Positions 30,965 through 39,301 of a stretch of 42,926 bases of DNA are shown here, in pieces. Each line of letters begins with the position of its first letter. Within the stretch, counting starts at the first letter, position 1. The DNA is from Chloroflexota bacterium (GTDB taxonomy: Bacteria; Chloroflexota; Anaerolineae; UBA4142), in the NCBI GenBank assembly GCA_023489485.1, contig JAMDCU010000094.1, forward strand, positions 5,863-48,788. Direction: 5' to 3'. The position numbers and the translations under genes were made by a program. A model generated the notes under the pieces. That model was not told the DNA's origin, did not search any database, and saw only the letters and a program-made list of their open reading frames with translations.

Positions 30965-31891
30965 ATGTCACGGTATCTATTCCAACGGCTCATCGCCACT
31001 GTTTTCAGCCTATTTGCCGCTACACTGATTGCGTTTCTAGCCTCGCGCCTGGCGCCGGGGGACCCCATTCGGCTGATGCTCGGTGACCGGGCCGTCTCCA
31101 GCCAAGTGGTGCATCAATTGCAACAGCAATACGGTCTGGATCAACCCATCCTGGTGCAGTACGGCTACTTCGTGCGCAACGCGCTCATCGGTGATTTTGG
31201 GACGTCATACTATTACACCGGCAAACCGGTGCTGGAAGTCATCGCGCCGGGGATCTGGGTCTCTCTCCAATGGGAGAGCCTCTCGCTGGCGCTCGCTGTG
31301 TTTGGCGCGCTGGTGTTGGGTGTCCTTTCAGCGCTCAAGCAAAACTCCTGGCTCGATCACCTGATCATGTTGTTTGCCCTTTCGGGCATCTCGCTGCCCA
31401 GCTTTGCTTTGGCAACGTTCCTCATGGTGATCTTTTCGCTCCAATTAGGCCTGCTGCCGGTCGCCGGTCTCGATTCGCCCGCGCACTTTATCCTGCCTTG
31501 TCTTACCCTCGCCGCGCAACCGGCTGCGCTATTGGCGCGACTCTTGCGCGCCTCGATGCTCGAAGTGATTAACCAAGAATACATGCGGACCGCCCGCGCG
31601 AAAGGGCTCGGGGAGATGGCGGTCATTCTGCGACACGGTTTGAAGAATGCATTGCTGCCTTCTCTCACTGTTCTGGGGATAATGGTGGGACGCATCATGG
31701 CAGGTTCGTTTCTCGTCGAGACCGTCTTTAGCATCCCCGGTTTGGGACGCATCGGCGTGCAAGCAGTCGTGGAGCGGGATTATCCCGTTATCCTGGGCAT
31801 TACGGTTCTACTTTCTTTCGCGTTTCTTTTCGTGACATTCGTGGTGGATCTGTTGTATGGGTTCCTGGATCCTCGCATCCGCTACGCGTAG
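30965..31891 (+). CDS. ABC permease, DppB-like
   Basis: ATG 30965 begins a 308-residue membrane protein with the fixed layout of DppB/OppB permeases: an N-terminal helix (LFAATLIAFLASRLAPGDPI), a periplasmic loop (YGLDQPILVQYGYFVRNALI), then five helices, and the EAA loop MRTARAKGLGEMAVILRHGL that contacts the ATPase. The C-terminus ends in the usual LLYGFLDPRIRYA. It pairs with the next gene product to form the translocation pore for the ligand bound by the lipoprotein encoded upstream. Confidence 0.92.
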   Translation: MSRYLFQRLIATVFSLFAATLIAFLASRLAPGDPIRLMLGDRAVSSQVVHQLQQQYGLDQPILVQYGYFVRNALIGDFGTSYYYTGKPVLEVIAPGIWVSLQWESLSLALAVFGALVLGVLSALKQNSWLDHLIMLFALSGISLPSFALATFLMVIFSLQLGLLPVAGLDSPAHFILPCLTLAAQPAALLARLLRASMLEVINQEYMRTARAKGLGEMAVILRHGLKNALLPSLTVLGIMVGRIMAGSFLVETVFSIPGLGRIGVQAVVERDYPVILGITVLLSFAFLFVTFVVDLLYGFLDPRIRYA

Positions 31892-31900
31892 GTAATTGCC

Positions 31901-32830
31901 ATGTCCTCTGCCGCGACTCAAAGCTCATCCTCATCCGATCTGGCGGGGATCCTTGACGTGGATCGAACTGTGGCCACACGCACGCGGTCAGGTCTGTGGG
32001 GGGATGCCTGGTACCGCCTGCGAAAGAACCGTGCGGCGATCCTCTCACTGGGTTTCCTGATCGCACTGGTCGCCATCATTGTGCTCGCGCCGTATCTCGG
32101 CGAGCCTTCGCCCCTCACCCAGGACCTCGATCATATAGACGAGGCGCCCAGTGCGGCCCATCTCCTCGGGACGGATGAGTTGGGCCGGGACATGCTAAGC
32201 CGCCTGATTAACGGGGCGCAGGTCTCGCTAATGGTCGGGTTGACCGTGCAGACTTGCGAAACCGTAATCGGCACGCTGTTGGGGCTGATCGCCGGGTATT
32301 ATGGCGGCGTCGTAGACATGATCATCATGCGTATCGTGGATACCGTCTATGCCTTCCCCCCGTTTCTGTTCGCAGTCTTTATGGCGGCGATTCTGCCGCC
32401 GTCAGTGTGGAGCATCATTCTGGTCTTGGTTCTCGTCAGTTGGCCCTGGGAGGCTCGTGTCACCCGCGGGATGGTCCTATCGCTCAAGGAAAGCGAATTT
32501 GTGACGTCGGCGCGGGTAGTGGGTGCCTCGAACTGGCGCATTATGCTCCGGCACATTCTGCCGAATGCGCTCAGCCCGTTGATTGTGGGGTTTTCGCTCG
32601 GCATCGCGGGGACGATTATGGCAGAGTCCGGCTTGAGTTTCCTGGGCATCGGTATCCGTCCGCCCACTCCCAGTTGGGGCGGTATGATTGACCAAGGGCG
32701 GCTCTTCCTGCGCGTGTATCCTCATCTCGCGATTTTCCCGAGCATCGCTCTCGCCTTGACAGTGCTGGCCTTTAACTTTTTGGGCGATGGCCTGCGGGAT
32801 GCGCTCGATCCGCGTCTCCGAAAAGACTAG
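31901..32830 (+). CDS. ABC permease, DppC-like
   Basis: ATG 31901 follows the dppB-like stop by nine bases. The 309-residue product has the OppC N-terminal helix (RKNRAAILSLGFLIALVAII), the HLLGTDELGRDMLSRLINGA block, the EAA loop TSARVVGASNWRIMLRHILP and the C-terminal GDGLRDALDPRLRKD. It is a typical partner of DppB. No ATPase genes (DppD/DppF) follow; the sequence after 32830 is debris. The importer must borrow ATPases from elsewhere or has lost them. Confidence 0.92.
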   Translation: MSSAATQSSSSSDLAGILDVDRTVATRTRSGLWGDAWYRLRKNRAAILSLGFLIALVAIIVLAPYLGEPSPLTQDLDHIDEAPSAAHLLGTDELGRDMLSRLINGAQVSLMVGLTVQTCETVIGTLLGLIAGYYGGVVDMIIMRIVDTVYAFPPFLFAVFMAAILPPSVWSIILVLVLVSWPWEARVTRGMVLSLKESEFVTSARVVGASNWRIMLRHILPNALSPLIVGFSLGIAGTIMAESGLSFLGIGIRPPTPSWGGMIDQGRLFLRVYPHLAIFPSIALALTVLAFNFLGDGLRDALDPRLRKD

Positions 32831-33179
32831 CGTTGCTTGGCGCGAAACTGCAAGGCCTGGGTGCTGAACTCATCGTGAGGCTTTTCTAGCGCCAGAACCT
32901 GATTCCCTTACCAATCCAATGAAACTGGGTGAGTGCCATTATTCGTCGGTCATTAAAAACTTGATACCATGACGGAGTGCCAGTGTTCGTCGGTCACTCC
33001 CGAAAGCGTCGCCGCGGCACGGTGTACGGCACCTCGCACAATAACGGTTGTTGATCCGGCGCTCGCCGCCGCAACGCAAAGAAGCGAATGGCCCCGGCGT
33101 CCAGATCGACCTCCCCGCGCACGAGACGATGGACCCAGGTGGACGAGACGTCGTAGGTGCGTCTGAGCAGGCTGACCTG
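32831..33179. other. Gene-poor stretch after the importer genes
   Basis: No supportable gene. A minus-strand frame around 33000-33200 contains LLRRTYDVSSTWVHRLVRGE, which looks faintly like a transposase helix-turn-helix, but nothing around it supports this. The short block TGCCAnTnTTCGTCGGTCA occurs twice (about 32935 and 32979), a small local duplication. Confidence 0.4.
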
Positions 33180-33554
33180 GCCACCGGCCGTGGTGCGCCG
33201 CAAGAATGGTGGCTGGCGGGCTCGCAGCTGAGGGAGGCGATGGAGAACCGCTACGCCGTCATTGGTATGGCCCTCGGCACCTCGGAGCTGAATGGTATTG
33301 CCGCGCCCTAGGCAGGCACGCTCGAGGCCAAGTTGGGAGAGGCTGGGGAATCGATGTTCATCCCCACTCGCCGGGGCAAGGGCCTGCCGGCCCCTGAGAT
33401 CGAAACGGCGCCCGTCCGCTCGGGCAGCACTCTAAACCCGACGTACTCTTGGCTGACTCCGGAGAGCTTCTCCGACTTTGACTTGCTTGTCTTTCTGGAC
33501 TCGACCACCTATCCCCGAGGCAGCCCGTCACTGACCGACTGGAACTCGGGGTGA
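33180..33554 (+). pseudogene. C-terminal remnant of an erythromycin-esterase-like protein
   Basis: One frame carries the last part of the erythromycin esterase family: WLAGSQLREAMENRYAVIGM, ALGTSELNG, then after an in-frame TAG (33309-33311) AGTLEAKLGEAGESMFIP, NPTYSWLTPESF and the terminal FDLLVFLDSTTYPRG. Normally these blocks form one domain of a ~400-residue enzyme; the catalytic His/Glu blocks upstream are gone. It is a fossil. The assignment rests on motif order and the terminal FDxLVFxDxTT-like segment. Confidence 0.5.
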
Positions 33555-33600
33555 GCGGGGGCGACTGCAGTTCACTGCCTCTACGCCCTTCTAGGTGACT

Positions 33601-33726
33601 ATGGACTGGAGTAACTTTTACATGACGACCGCGGGCGCATCGGCGGCGCTGCTCGGTTTGCTATTTGTCGCTATCCAACTCCACCTCGACGTCATTGCGG
33701 CGGAGCGCTCTCGGGCAAGCGCTTGA
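33601..33726 (+). pseudogene. N-terminal fragment of a small membrane protein
   Basis: ATG 33601 opens a 41-residue frame reading MDWSNFYMTTAGASAALLGL and then a hydrophobic stretch LLFVAIQLHLDVIAAE. This resembles the first helix of bacterial integral membrane proteins of unknown function that start WxxFYxxxAGAxAALxGLLFVA. A TGA stops it at 33726, and the next frame gives only a few further residues of similar style. It is probably truncated and non-functional. Confidence 0.4.
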
Positions 33727-34062
33727 CGCACATTAACCGGATTGCGGCCTATGGCGTGCGGCACGCGGCGGTGACTGCGTGCGCTCAGGGGCGGTGAGCT
33801 GCCAGGTGACACTCGCCTACGCACCGAACCTCGATGAACCCTCGGATATGAACTCTCAGATGCGGGGGAGAGGAAAGACGCTGCTCAAGAGCGAGTTCTC
33901 ACATCCCGTAGTGGTGGCAAAACTCACGCAGCTCGTGGACATGAGCCGGCTCAGGCAGGGAATACATTTCTTTGATGGGTCTGCCGTGGAACAGCGCGGA
34001 ATGAAAGCAAAGCCATCCGGTCAAATCTACTGGATCATATGACCGTTGCATATTTGATCACG
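33727..34062 (+). other. Unassigned sequence with one short open frame
   Basis: The frame 33779-34042 could encode 87 residues (EPSDMNSQMRGRGKTLL, HFFDGSAVEQRGMKAKPSG), but I recognise nothing in it and see no convincing ribosome-binding site. It may be the tail of another broken gene ahead of the terminator. Confidence 0.3.
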
Positions 34063-34096
34063 AAAGCAGCCAGTGTGTCATCCCCGGCTGCTTTTT
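34063..34096. terminator. Bidirectional rho-independent terminator
   Basis: AAAGCAGCC (34063-34071) pairs with GGCTGCTTT (34086-34094) over a 14-base loop. On the plus strand the second arm runs into TTTTT; on the minus strand the structure lies 25 bases after the stop of the flavoprotein gene and ends in TTT. It probably ends transcription of the minus-strand cluster. Confidence 0.6.
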
Positions 34097-34120
34097 GGTG
34101 GGTGAGAGAATCGAAATCTG

Positions 34121-35302
34121 CTAGACCAACTTGTGTTTGCCCTCATAGACAGGCCTGTTTTCCAGGATGCGGTTAGGAGAAAAAATCGAGAGGTCCAGAG
34201 ATATGGGACGGTGCAAGATCAACTCGGAGAGATAGCGCCCGACCGCGTGACATTGCTGAAACCCATGTCCTGAGAACCCATTGGCCAGGAAGAACCCCTT
34301 CAACTCCGGCCATTCACCCAGGATGGCATTGCCGTCAAGCATGTTCACTTCATAGAGCCCGGCCCAGCCCCGCGCCACCTTGAGGCGATCGAAATCGGGT
34401 ACATATTCTACCAGTTCCGGCCACAGGATTTGACTGAACCTTTCCCGGTCCCATTCAAAATCGTCATAACTCACCAGGTCATCCGGCAAGGACTTGCCGC
34501 AGGTGAAACGGCCCGCACGCTCGTGAATCAGATAGAGGCCCGAAGGGAAGATGATCGCTGGCAGAAGGCCATCCATCCGGGCACGGGTCTCCAGAACAAA
34601 GACCTGGCGCTTGGTTGGCCGAACAGGGAGGGCAATGCCCAATGGGTCGGCTAGGCTGGCCGCCCATGCCCCTGCCGTGTTCACAACAAAATTCGAGTTC
34701 AGAACATCGCCCGAGGTCAACTTGACGCCGGTGATTTGCCGTCGGTCTTGCGACAACTTACCCACCTCGGCGTGAATAAAATTGGCACCCAATTCCACAG
34801 CTTTACGCTTGTACCCCATCAGCACGGCAAAAGGGTCCATCGTGCCATCTTGATATCCGAGGGTGCCGCCAGCGCAACTTGTCAAATTGAGCAGAGGATA
34901 TCGCCGCATGAATTGGTCTGGCGAGAACCACTCGACCTGACAGCCCAATGCCTTTTGCAGTGACAGACCTTCTTGCGCAGTTTGACGTCCCTCTTCGTTC
35001 ACGAGAAAGATGTTCCCCTGGCGGTGGAAGGCAACCTCCGGTTTTTCACCGCCGACGACCATCTCCTCCGAGAAACGGGCCAGGACCTCGAGCCCGTAAA
35101 GAGACATCAAGATGTTTTCTTTGACGTTGAATTGAACACGGATGTTACCGTCGCACAAAGGAGTGGATGCCCTGGCATAGGTGGGATCCTTTTCAACGAT
35201 CGCGACGCGCAAGGTAGGATCGGTCCGAACGAGATAGTAGGCGGTCGCACACCCCATTATGCCGCCGCCCGCCAGGATCACATCATACGTACGGTATGCC
35301 AT
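34121..35302 (-). CDS. FAD-dependent amino acid oxidoreductase (DAO family, DauA-like)
   Basis: The 393-residue protein begins at ATG 35302 with the FAD-binding fold YDVILAGGGIMGCATAYYLV, continues with ASTPLCDGNIRVQF and the NTAGAWAA block, and ends with the family signature GFSGHGFQQCHAVGRYLSEL. This is the DAO superfamily (D-amino acid dehydrogenases, sarcosine and glycine oxidases). No covalent-flavin Cys context is obvious. In this cluster, which also holds an ornithine cyclodeaminase-type protein and a DauR-like regulator, a D-amino acid dehydrogenase role is most attractive, giving a 2-oxo (imino) acid. Sarcosine/proline-type oxidation is an alternative. It is last in the minus-strand cluster and is followed by a terminator. 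Confidence 0.85.
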   Translation of the reverse strand: MAYRTYDVILAGGGIMGCATAYYLVRTDPTLRVAIVEKDPTYARASTPLCDGNIRVQFNVKENILMSLYGLEVLARFSEEMVVGGEKPEVAFHRQGNIFLVNEEGRQTAQEGLSLQKALGCQVEWFSPDQFMRRYPLLNLTSCAGGTLGYQDGTMDPFAVLMGYKRKAVELGANFIHAEVGKLSQDRRQITGVKLTSGDVLNSNFVVNTAGAWAASLADPLGIALPVRPTKRQVFVLETRARMDGLLPAIIFPSGLYLIHERAGRFTCGKSLPDDLVSYDDFEWDRERFSQILWPELVEYVPDFDRLKVARGWAGLYEVNMLDGNAILGEWPELKGFFLANGFSGHGFQQCHAVGRYLSELILHRPISLDLSIFSPNRILENRPVYEGKHKLV

Positions 35303-35363
35303 CGCTGCCGATGCTCCATCGTTCTGGTCTGAACTGGTGATAGGCCGATCGTGGTCGCTCCGG

Positions 35364-36106
35364 TCATTTCAACACTGCCTCTCTCCGCGGTGGTTTCCTC
35401 GGCAGAGGGATGAGCATCGGTGTGGTGCGCTTGTACTCCAAGTACGGCGCACCGAGGGCGCGCGCCATGTCGCGCTCTTTTCCATGAATTGCGCCCAGGA
35501 TATAGACCGTCATCCCGATCGCCAGCAGGAGCTGACCAGCCGTCATGGTGGGCGTGGCCCAGAAGCCGACGATGTAGGCCGTCATGGGAAGCTGACGGAC
35601 ATACCGATTGAATACCGCAATCTTCCAGGGGGCGCGACATATCGCTCGGCCAAAAATGCCTGCTTGAGCCCAAAGAGATCGAGGTGAGGGGGAATCCACG
35701 TGATGATCTCGAGGAGCCATGCCGCCCAGAAGAGGCTCGAAAGGAATACACTCACGCCCGCTTGCTCAACGTGCCAAATGGTGAGCGGCAGGGGTCGCCA
35801 CTGCCACAGGAGGAAGAACAATAGGAGACTGGACAAGAAGACGTAGGTGCTGCGTTCGATGGTCAGAGAGATGATTTTGGTCCAGCGTTTTTTGAAGGCG
35901 AAGCGCGCCATGCCGCTGTGCTGGACTCCAAAAATCAGGATCAGGAACAGATCGATCACGACGGCTTCTGCCGCAGGGGTCGCTGGACCAATGTCAACGG
36001 TCTTGGCGACAAGGACATTTCCAACGAACGGAATCAACCACAGCACGCTGATGACGAAGAGGATGTAGCTTGTGAGACCGTACGCGACAATGAGCCCTCG
36101 GCGCAT
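35364..36106 (-). pseudogene. MddA/NnrU-like membrane methyltransferase, frameshifted
   Basis: The start is ATG 36106, with AAGGAGGA in front. The first frame gives several membrane helices (LFVISVLWLIPFVGNVLVAK, LILIFGVQHSGMARFAFKK, FLSSLLLFFLLWQWRPLPL) up to RLRYSIGMS near 35615. From there the neighbouring frame continues with FNRYVRQLPMTAYIVGFWAT, PTMTAGQLLLAIGMTVYIL and RALGAPYLEYKRTTPMLIP. This matches the isoprenylcysteine-methyltransferase-like family that includes methanethiol S-methyltransferase MddA. The SAM-binding block normally reads RHPLYxGF; here RQLPMTAYIV, so the key His is lost near the frameshift. Probably decaying, or a sequence error plus a divergent enzyme. Confidence 0.65.
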
Positions 36107-36264
36107 TTGAGAATCCTCCTTGATTCGGAAAAACATAAAGACAATATAATCATAGGCGATTTCAGTCAAATGTCGGATTTGCGTTTTTGGATAAGAGGTC
36201 AATTTTTGAGCAGGGGCTAGCCCGAGGATCATCCTGATTCGACGATCGCGTCTACTTCTTAGCC

Positions 36265-36281
36265 TGAATGAGAATCATTCA
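36265..36281. promoter_or_regulatory. Palindrome resembling a Fur-type box
   Basis: TGAATGA (36265-36271) and TCATTCA (36275-36281) form a perfect inverted repeat with a GAA spacer. The core ATGAGAATCATTC resembles the Fur consensus (AATGATAATCATT). It lies about 160 bases upstream of the MddA-like start in a 200-base intergenic region. No promoter was identified with it. Confidence 0.3.
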
Positions 36282-36438
36282 TGTCGTGAATAGTTTTGCA
36301 TCTGCCGGACACTATCAGAGCGCCCGTCCGACCAAAAACGAGCTAAACTCGAATGGTCTGTCACCGCCTCTCTTGGGCGAACACGCTGGTATTAGCGAGC
36401 CCCAGGCTTTGGCAGCCGAATAGACCGGGTCTACTATT

Positions 36439-37431
36439 TCAGAATTCTACCCAGGTGCCCGCCCCATTGTGAGCCGCGTTCGCGTACACGTGGGCCGCTG
36501 CTGCGAGATCCTCGACAGCTAGGCCAAGCGCCTTGAACAGTGTAATTTGGTCTGGGGATGTTCGTCCCTCTTTTGTACCGATCAGGATCTCCCCGATTTC
36601 TCCTTGAATGTGATCCGGGCCGATGGCTCCATCTTGGGCGGCGAACAAGTAGTCTCCGGACTCATTCAATGTGGACTCGCGCCGATCGCCAAAGAAACGT
36701 GAAGCGGCCACTGTGGCCGTATCAATTTCACGCGCGTTCCGGAAACTCGCACCGACCGCATTGATGTGGGTGCCGGCCGAGACCCACTCCCGTTTCAGCA
36801 CGGGCTCGGAGGATGACGTCACGGTGACAATCAAGTCAGCGCCTCGAACAGCAGATTGGACGCTATCCACATATTCAACGGGAAAGGAAAATCGAGCCCC
36901 CATTTCTTTGGCGAATGCCTTTGCTCGCTCCACGTTATGATCTGCGACGCGCACGCGTTTGAGCGGGCGGACACATGCCATGGCCGCCAGGTGAGCACGT
37001 CCTTGTGTGCCGGCACCGACGATAGCGAGGTCACTGGCATCAGGCCGCGCCAAGAGGCGAGTCGCCACCGCAGAAACAGCTCCGGTCCGGATTGAGGTGA
37101 TAGCCGACGCGTTCACGACCGCGAGTGGTTCGCCTGTCTCGCCGCTGAAGAGGAGCACACATCCCTGGTGCATATCTTTGCCCATCGCTGAGTTACCTGG
37201 AAAGACGCAGACCGCTTTCACTCCATAGGCGGCAGCCCCGTCCTCGCCGGACCGGTAAGCCGGCATCAGCCCCAGCATGCCCGCGGCGGCTGGCGGATTG
37301 ACTATCATCCGAAGGGGCAGAAACATTTCACCCTTGGCGAGTGCTGCGAGCGCCTCTGCCATGACCTCGACGCACTCGTTCATCGGCAAGAGTTGCTCAA
37401 CCTCGCTATGACTCAAGACGAGAATCTTCAT
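36439..37431 (-). CDS. Ornithine cyclodeaminase / mu-crystallin family protein (DauB-like)
   Basis: The start is ATG 37431 (MKILVLSHSEVEQLLPMNEC), preceded by AAAGAGG. The 330-residue protein has the family's N-terminal dimerisation domain (EALAALAKGEMFLPLRM, GVKAVCVFPGNSAMG, VVNASAITSIRTGAVSAVAT) and an NAD(P)-binding Rossmann domain (LAIVGAGTQGRAHLAAM). Members include ornithine cyclodeaminase, alanine dehydrogenases, ketimine reductases and DauB, the NAD(P)H-dependent L-arginine dehydrogenase. In this context, reductive amination of the 2-oxo acid made by the DAO-family enzyme is the most attractive role. The gene is 42 bases downstream of the ABC ATPase and shares its transcript. Confidence 0.87.
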   Translation of the reverse strand: MKILVLSHSEVEQLLPMNECVEVMAEALAALAKGEMFLPLRMIVNPPAAAGMLGLMPAYRSGEDGAAAYGVKAVCVFPGNSAMGKDMHQGCVLLFSGETGEPLAVVNASAITSIRTGAVSAVATRLLARPDASDLAIVGAGTQGRAHLAAMACVRPLKRVRVADHNVERAKAFAKEMGARFSFPVEYVDSVQSAVRGADLIVTVTSSSEPVLKREWVSAGTHINAVGASFRNAREIDTATVAASRFFGDRRESTLNESGDYLFAAQDGAIGPDHIQGEIGEILIGTKEGRTSPDQITLFKALGLAVEDLAAAAHVYANAAHNGAGTWVEF

Positions 37432-37473
37432 TGGATCGGCCTCTTTAAATGCATCCAAGATGTGGAACAAACC

Positions 37474-38274
37474 CTAGCCACCGACCAGACTGTCGGTGAG
37501 TTCCCCCGCGGCCACCTGGCGGAAGCGCTGGATCAGACCATCTTCTGCTAGGCGTACTTTCTCCTCACGGGTGATGTCCGCCGCGATGCGTCCGCGGCTC
37601 ATAATGAGGAGGCGATCCCCAAAGCGAGCCGCCCACCGCATATTGTGGGTAACCATAATCGTGGTCACATGTTGCTCGCGGACGAGGTCATCCGTCCGCC
37701 GCATTACGAGTTCGGCCATTTCAGGGTCCAAAGCCGACGTATGCTCATCAAGGAGCAGCACCTCTGGACGTTCCGCCACCGCCATGATCACCGCGAGCAG
37801 CTGTCTCTGACCACCCGACAAACGGCTGACGTCCTGTTTCAGACGATGCTGGAGGTCACGGCCGTACTCGGCCAGTAGAGCCCGAAAGCTTTCTGTATGA
37901 TCGCGCGTGAGAGCGAACTTGAAGGGGGATCGGTTACGTCCGCGTCTAGACAATAGGGCGGCGTTCTCTATGACGGAAAGACCTTCACACGTACCTACCG
38001 CTGGGTCTTGGAAGACCCGGGCGATCCACTGCGCTCGCCTGTAATCCGGCAGCCGAGTCACATCCTTGCCGCCTAAGAAGATCTCGCCCTCGTTGACTGG
38101 TACGCTGCCAGCGAGGACGTTAACCAGGGTTGATTTGCCTGCGCCGTTGGGGCCGATCACCGTAACATACTCCGACGGGGCGAGCTTAAGGTTCAGCCCG
38201 GTGAGGGCGCGCACGGTCGCCCCGCCACGATGGAAGGTGACTGAAGTATTTCTGATCTCTATGGATTCCGACAC
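37474..38274 (-). CDS. ABC importer ATPase (TrpX-type system, second copy)
   Basis: The 266-residue protein carries Walker A GPNGAGKS, the signature LSGGQRQ, Walker B EVLLLDEHTSALDPE and the H-loop MVTHNMRWAARFGD. It is closely similar in layout to residues 1-263 of the fused ATPase at 11713, which makes it the reference for where the normal protein ends. The ATG follows the permease stop by two bases. It energises uptake together with the permease at 38277-39239 and the lipoprotein at 39302-40369. Confidence 0.93.
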   Translation of the reverse strand: MSESIEIRNTSVTFHRGGATVRALTGLNLKLAPSEYVTVIGPNGAGKSTLVNVLAGSVPVNEGEIFLGGKDVTRLPDYRRAQWIARVFQDPAVGTCEGLSVIENAALLSRRGRNRSPFKFALTRDHTESFRALLAEYGRDLQHRLKQDVSRLSGGQRQLLAVIMAVAERPEVLLLDEHTSALDPEMAELVMRRTDDLVREQHVTTIMVTHNMRWAARFGDRLLIMSRGRIAADITREEKVRLAEDGLIQRFRQVAAGELTDSLVGG

Positions 38275-38276
38275 TC

Positions 38277-39239
38277 TCAGGTCACCTCTCTTCTCTCAGA
38301 TGCGTCCGTCGCTGCGATACTGATGGCTTTGGCGCTGCTTGTTGCTCGCGTTTGCACAACCCTCGTCACTCCGAGATTCAACAATAGTGAAAAGACGACA
38401 ACCGACGCTGTCAGCGCATTGAAATCCTGCGGCTCAACGCCGACCCGGAAGGCAAGAGCGAGCAGCAAGCGGTAGGCCAGCGTACCCAGGACCACCGTGA
38501 GTACACCGCGGATGGGTCCGGTACCCCAGAGAATCACCTCCCCTAAGAGCACTCCAGTTACTCCGAAGATCAGAATGCTGGCACCCATCATGACATCAAC
38601 AAAACCTTGCTCCTGTACGACAAGAGCCCCGCTGAGCCCGGTGAGCCCATTCGCCATCATGATAACGAGAAGCAGCATTAGCGGAGGCGAAACGCCTGCC
38701 GCACGCGCCATCATTTTGTTCGTCCCACAGGCACGTAGGGCAAGGCCAGCCTCAGTGAGCAGGAACAGGCTGAGCAATCCAATCACGACCCCAGCAATCA
38801 ATCCCATCACAAGGATCGTAGAGATCTGGGAGGACTGTGTGATCCCTAGGGCGGAGTTGAAGCTGTCTACGATTGTCCGTTTGCCAATAATGCTGACGTC
38901 TGGAACACCCAGAAGGCGTAGATTGATGGTAAATAGGGCGGTGTTGACAACGATGCTGGATAGAATGAGGCTCAGGTTAAGGTAGTACATGACGACGTAA
39001 GTCAGGACCCCAGCGAGCGCTCCGCCGATTGCGGCCAGCGGCAGTGCGAGCCACGGGTCACCCCCCCGAACAATCCAGACCGCGCAGATGGACGCACCCA
39101 GCGTGAAACTGCCGCCGACCGTCAAGTCAAAATCCTGGTAGATGCGGAAGACGAGCCAGACGCCAAGGAAGGCCAGCATGTAGGGCAGACCGGTCTCCAA
39201 GGCATCCAGCACCGCGTACACAAAGACCTGTGGTTCCAT
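38277..39239 (-). CDS. ABC permease (TrpY/LivH-like), second copy, intact
   Basis: The 320-residue membrane protein begins MEPQVFVYAVLDALETGLPY and has LAFLGVWLVFRIYQDFDLTV, GLALRACGTNKMMARAAGV (the cytoplasmic EAA-like loop), MANGLTGLSGALVVQEQGFV and GVLTVVLGTLAYRLLLALAF. It aligns end to end with the frameshifted permease at 10745-11735 and shows that the broken one should be a single continuous chain. It belongs to BPD_transp_2, about eight to ten helices. It is the translocator of the second amino-acid-like importer in the window. Confidence 0.9.
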   Translation of the reverse strand: MEPQVFVYAVLDALETGLPYMLAFLGVWLVFRIYQDFDLTVGGSFTLGASICAVWIVRGGDPWLALPLAAIGGALAGVLTYVVMYYLNLSLILSSIVVNTALFTINLRLLGVPDVSIIGKRTIVDSFNSALGITQSSQISTILVMGLIAGVVIGLLSLFLLTEAGLALRACGTNKMMARAAGVSPPLMLLLVIMMANGLTGLSGALVVQEQGFVDVMMGASILIFGVTGVLLGEVILWGTGPIRGVLTVVLGTLAYRLLLALAFRVGVEPQDFNALTASVVVFSLLLNLGVTRVVQTRATSSAKAISIAATDASERREVT

Positions 39240-39301
39240 CGCTTTTACCTAGCCCCTGCCCAATCTACCGGTTTTCGAACGCATGCGGCCATGGTTGGGT
39301 G

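Noticed and set aside
32939-33203. Minus-strand transposase-like helix-turn-helix fragment
   Set aside because: Only one short segment looks suggestive, there is no catalytic core nearby, and the plus strand here begins the esterase remnant.
4239-33311. In-frame TAG codons in the phosphatase and esterase remnants as a sign of TAG recoding
   Set aside because: Several clearly intact genes here end in TAG (for example the SHMT-ligase fusion at 9523, the ABC-dehydratase fusion at 13701 and the dehydrogenase at 21410), so TAG is an ordinary stop. The TAG codons in the remnants are better read as decay.
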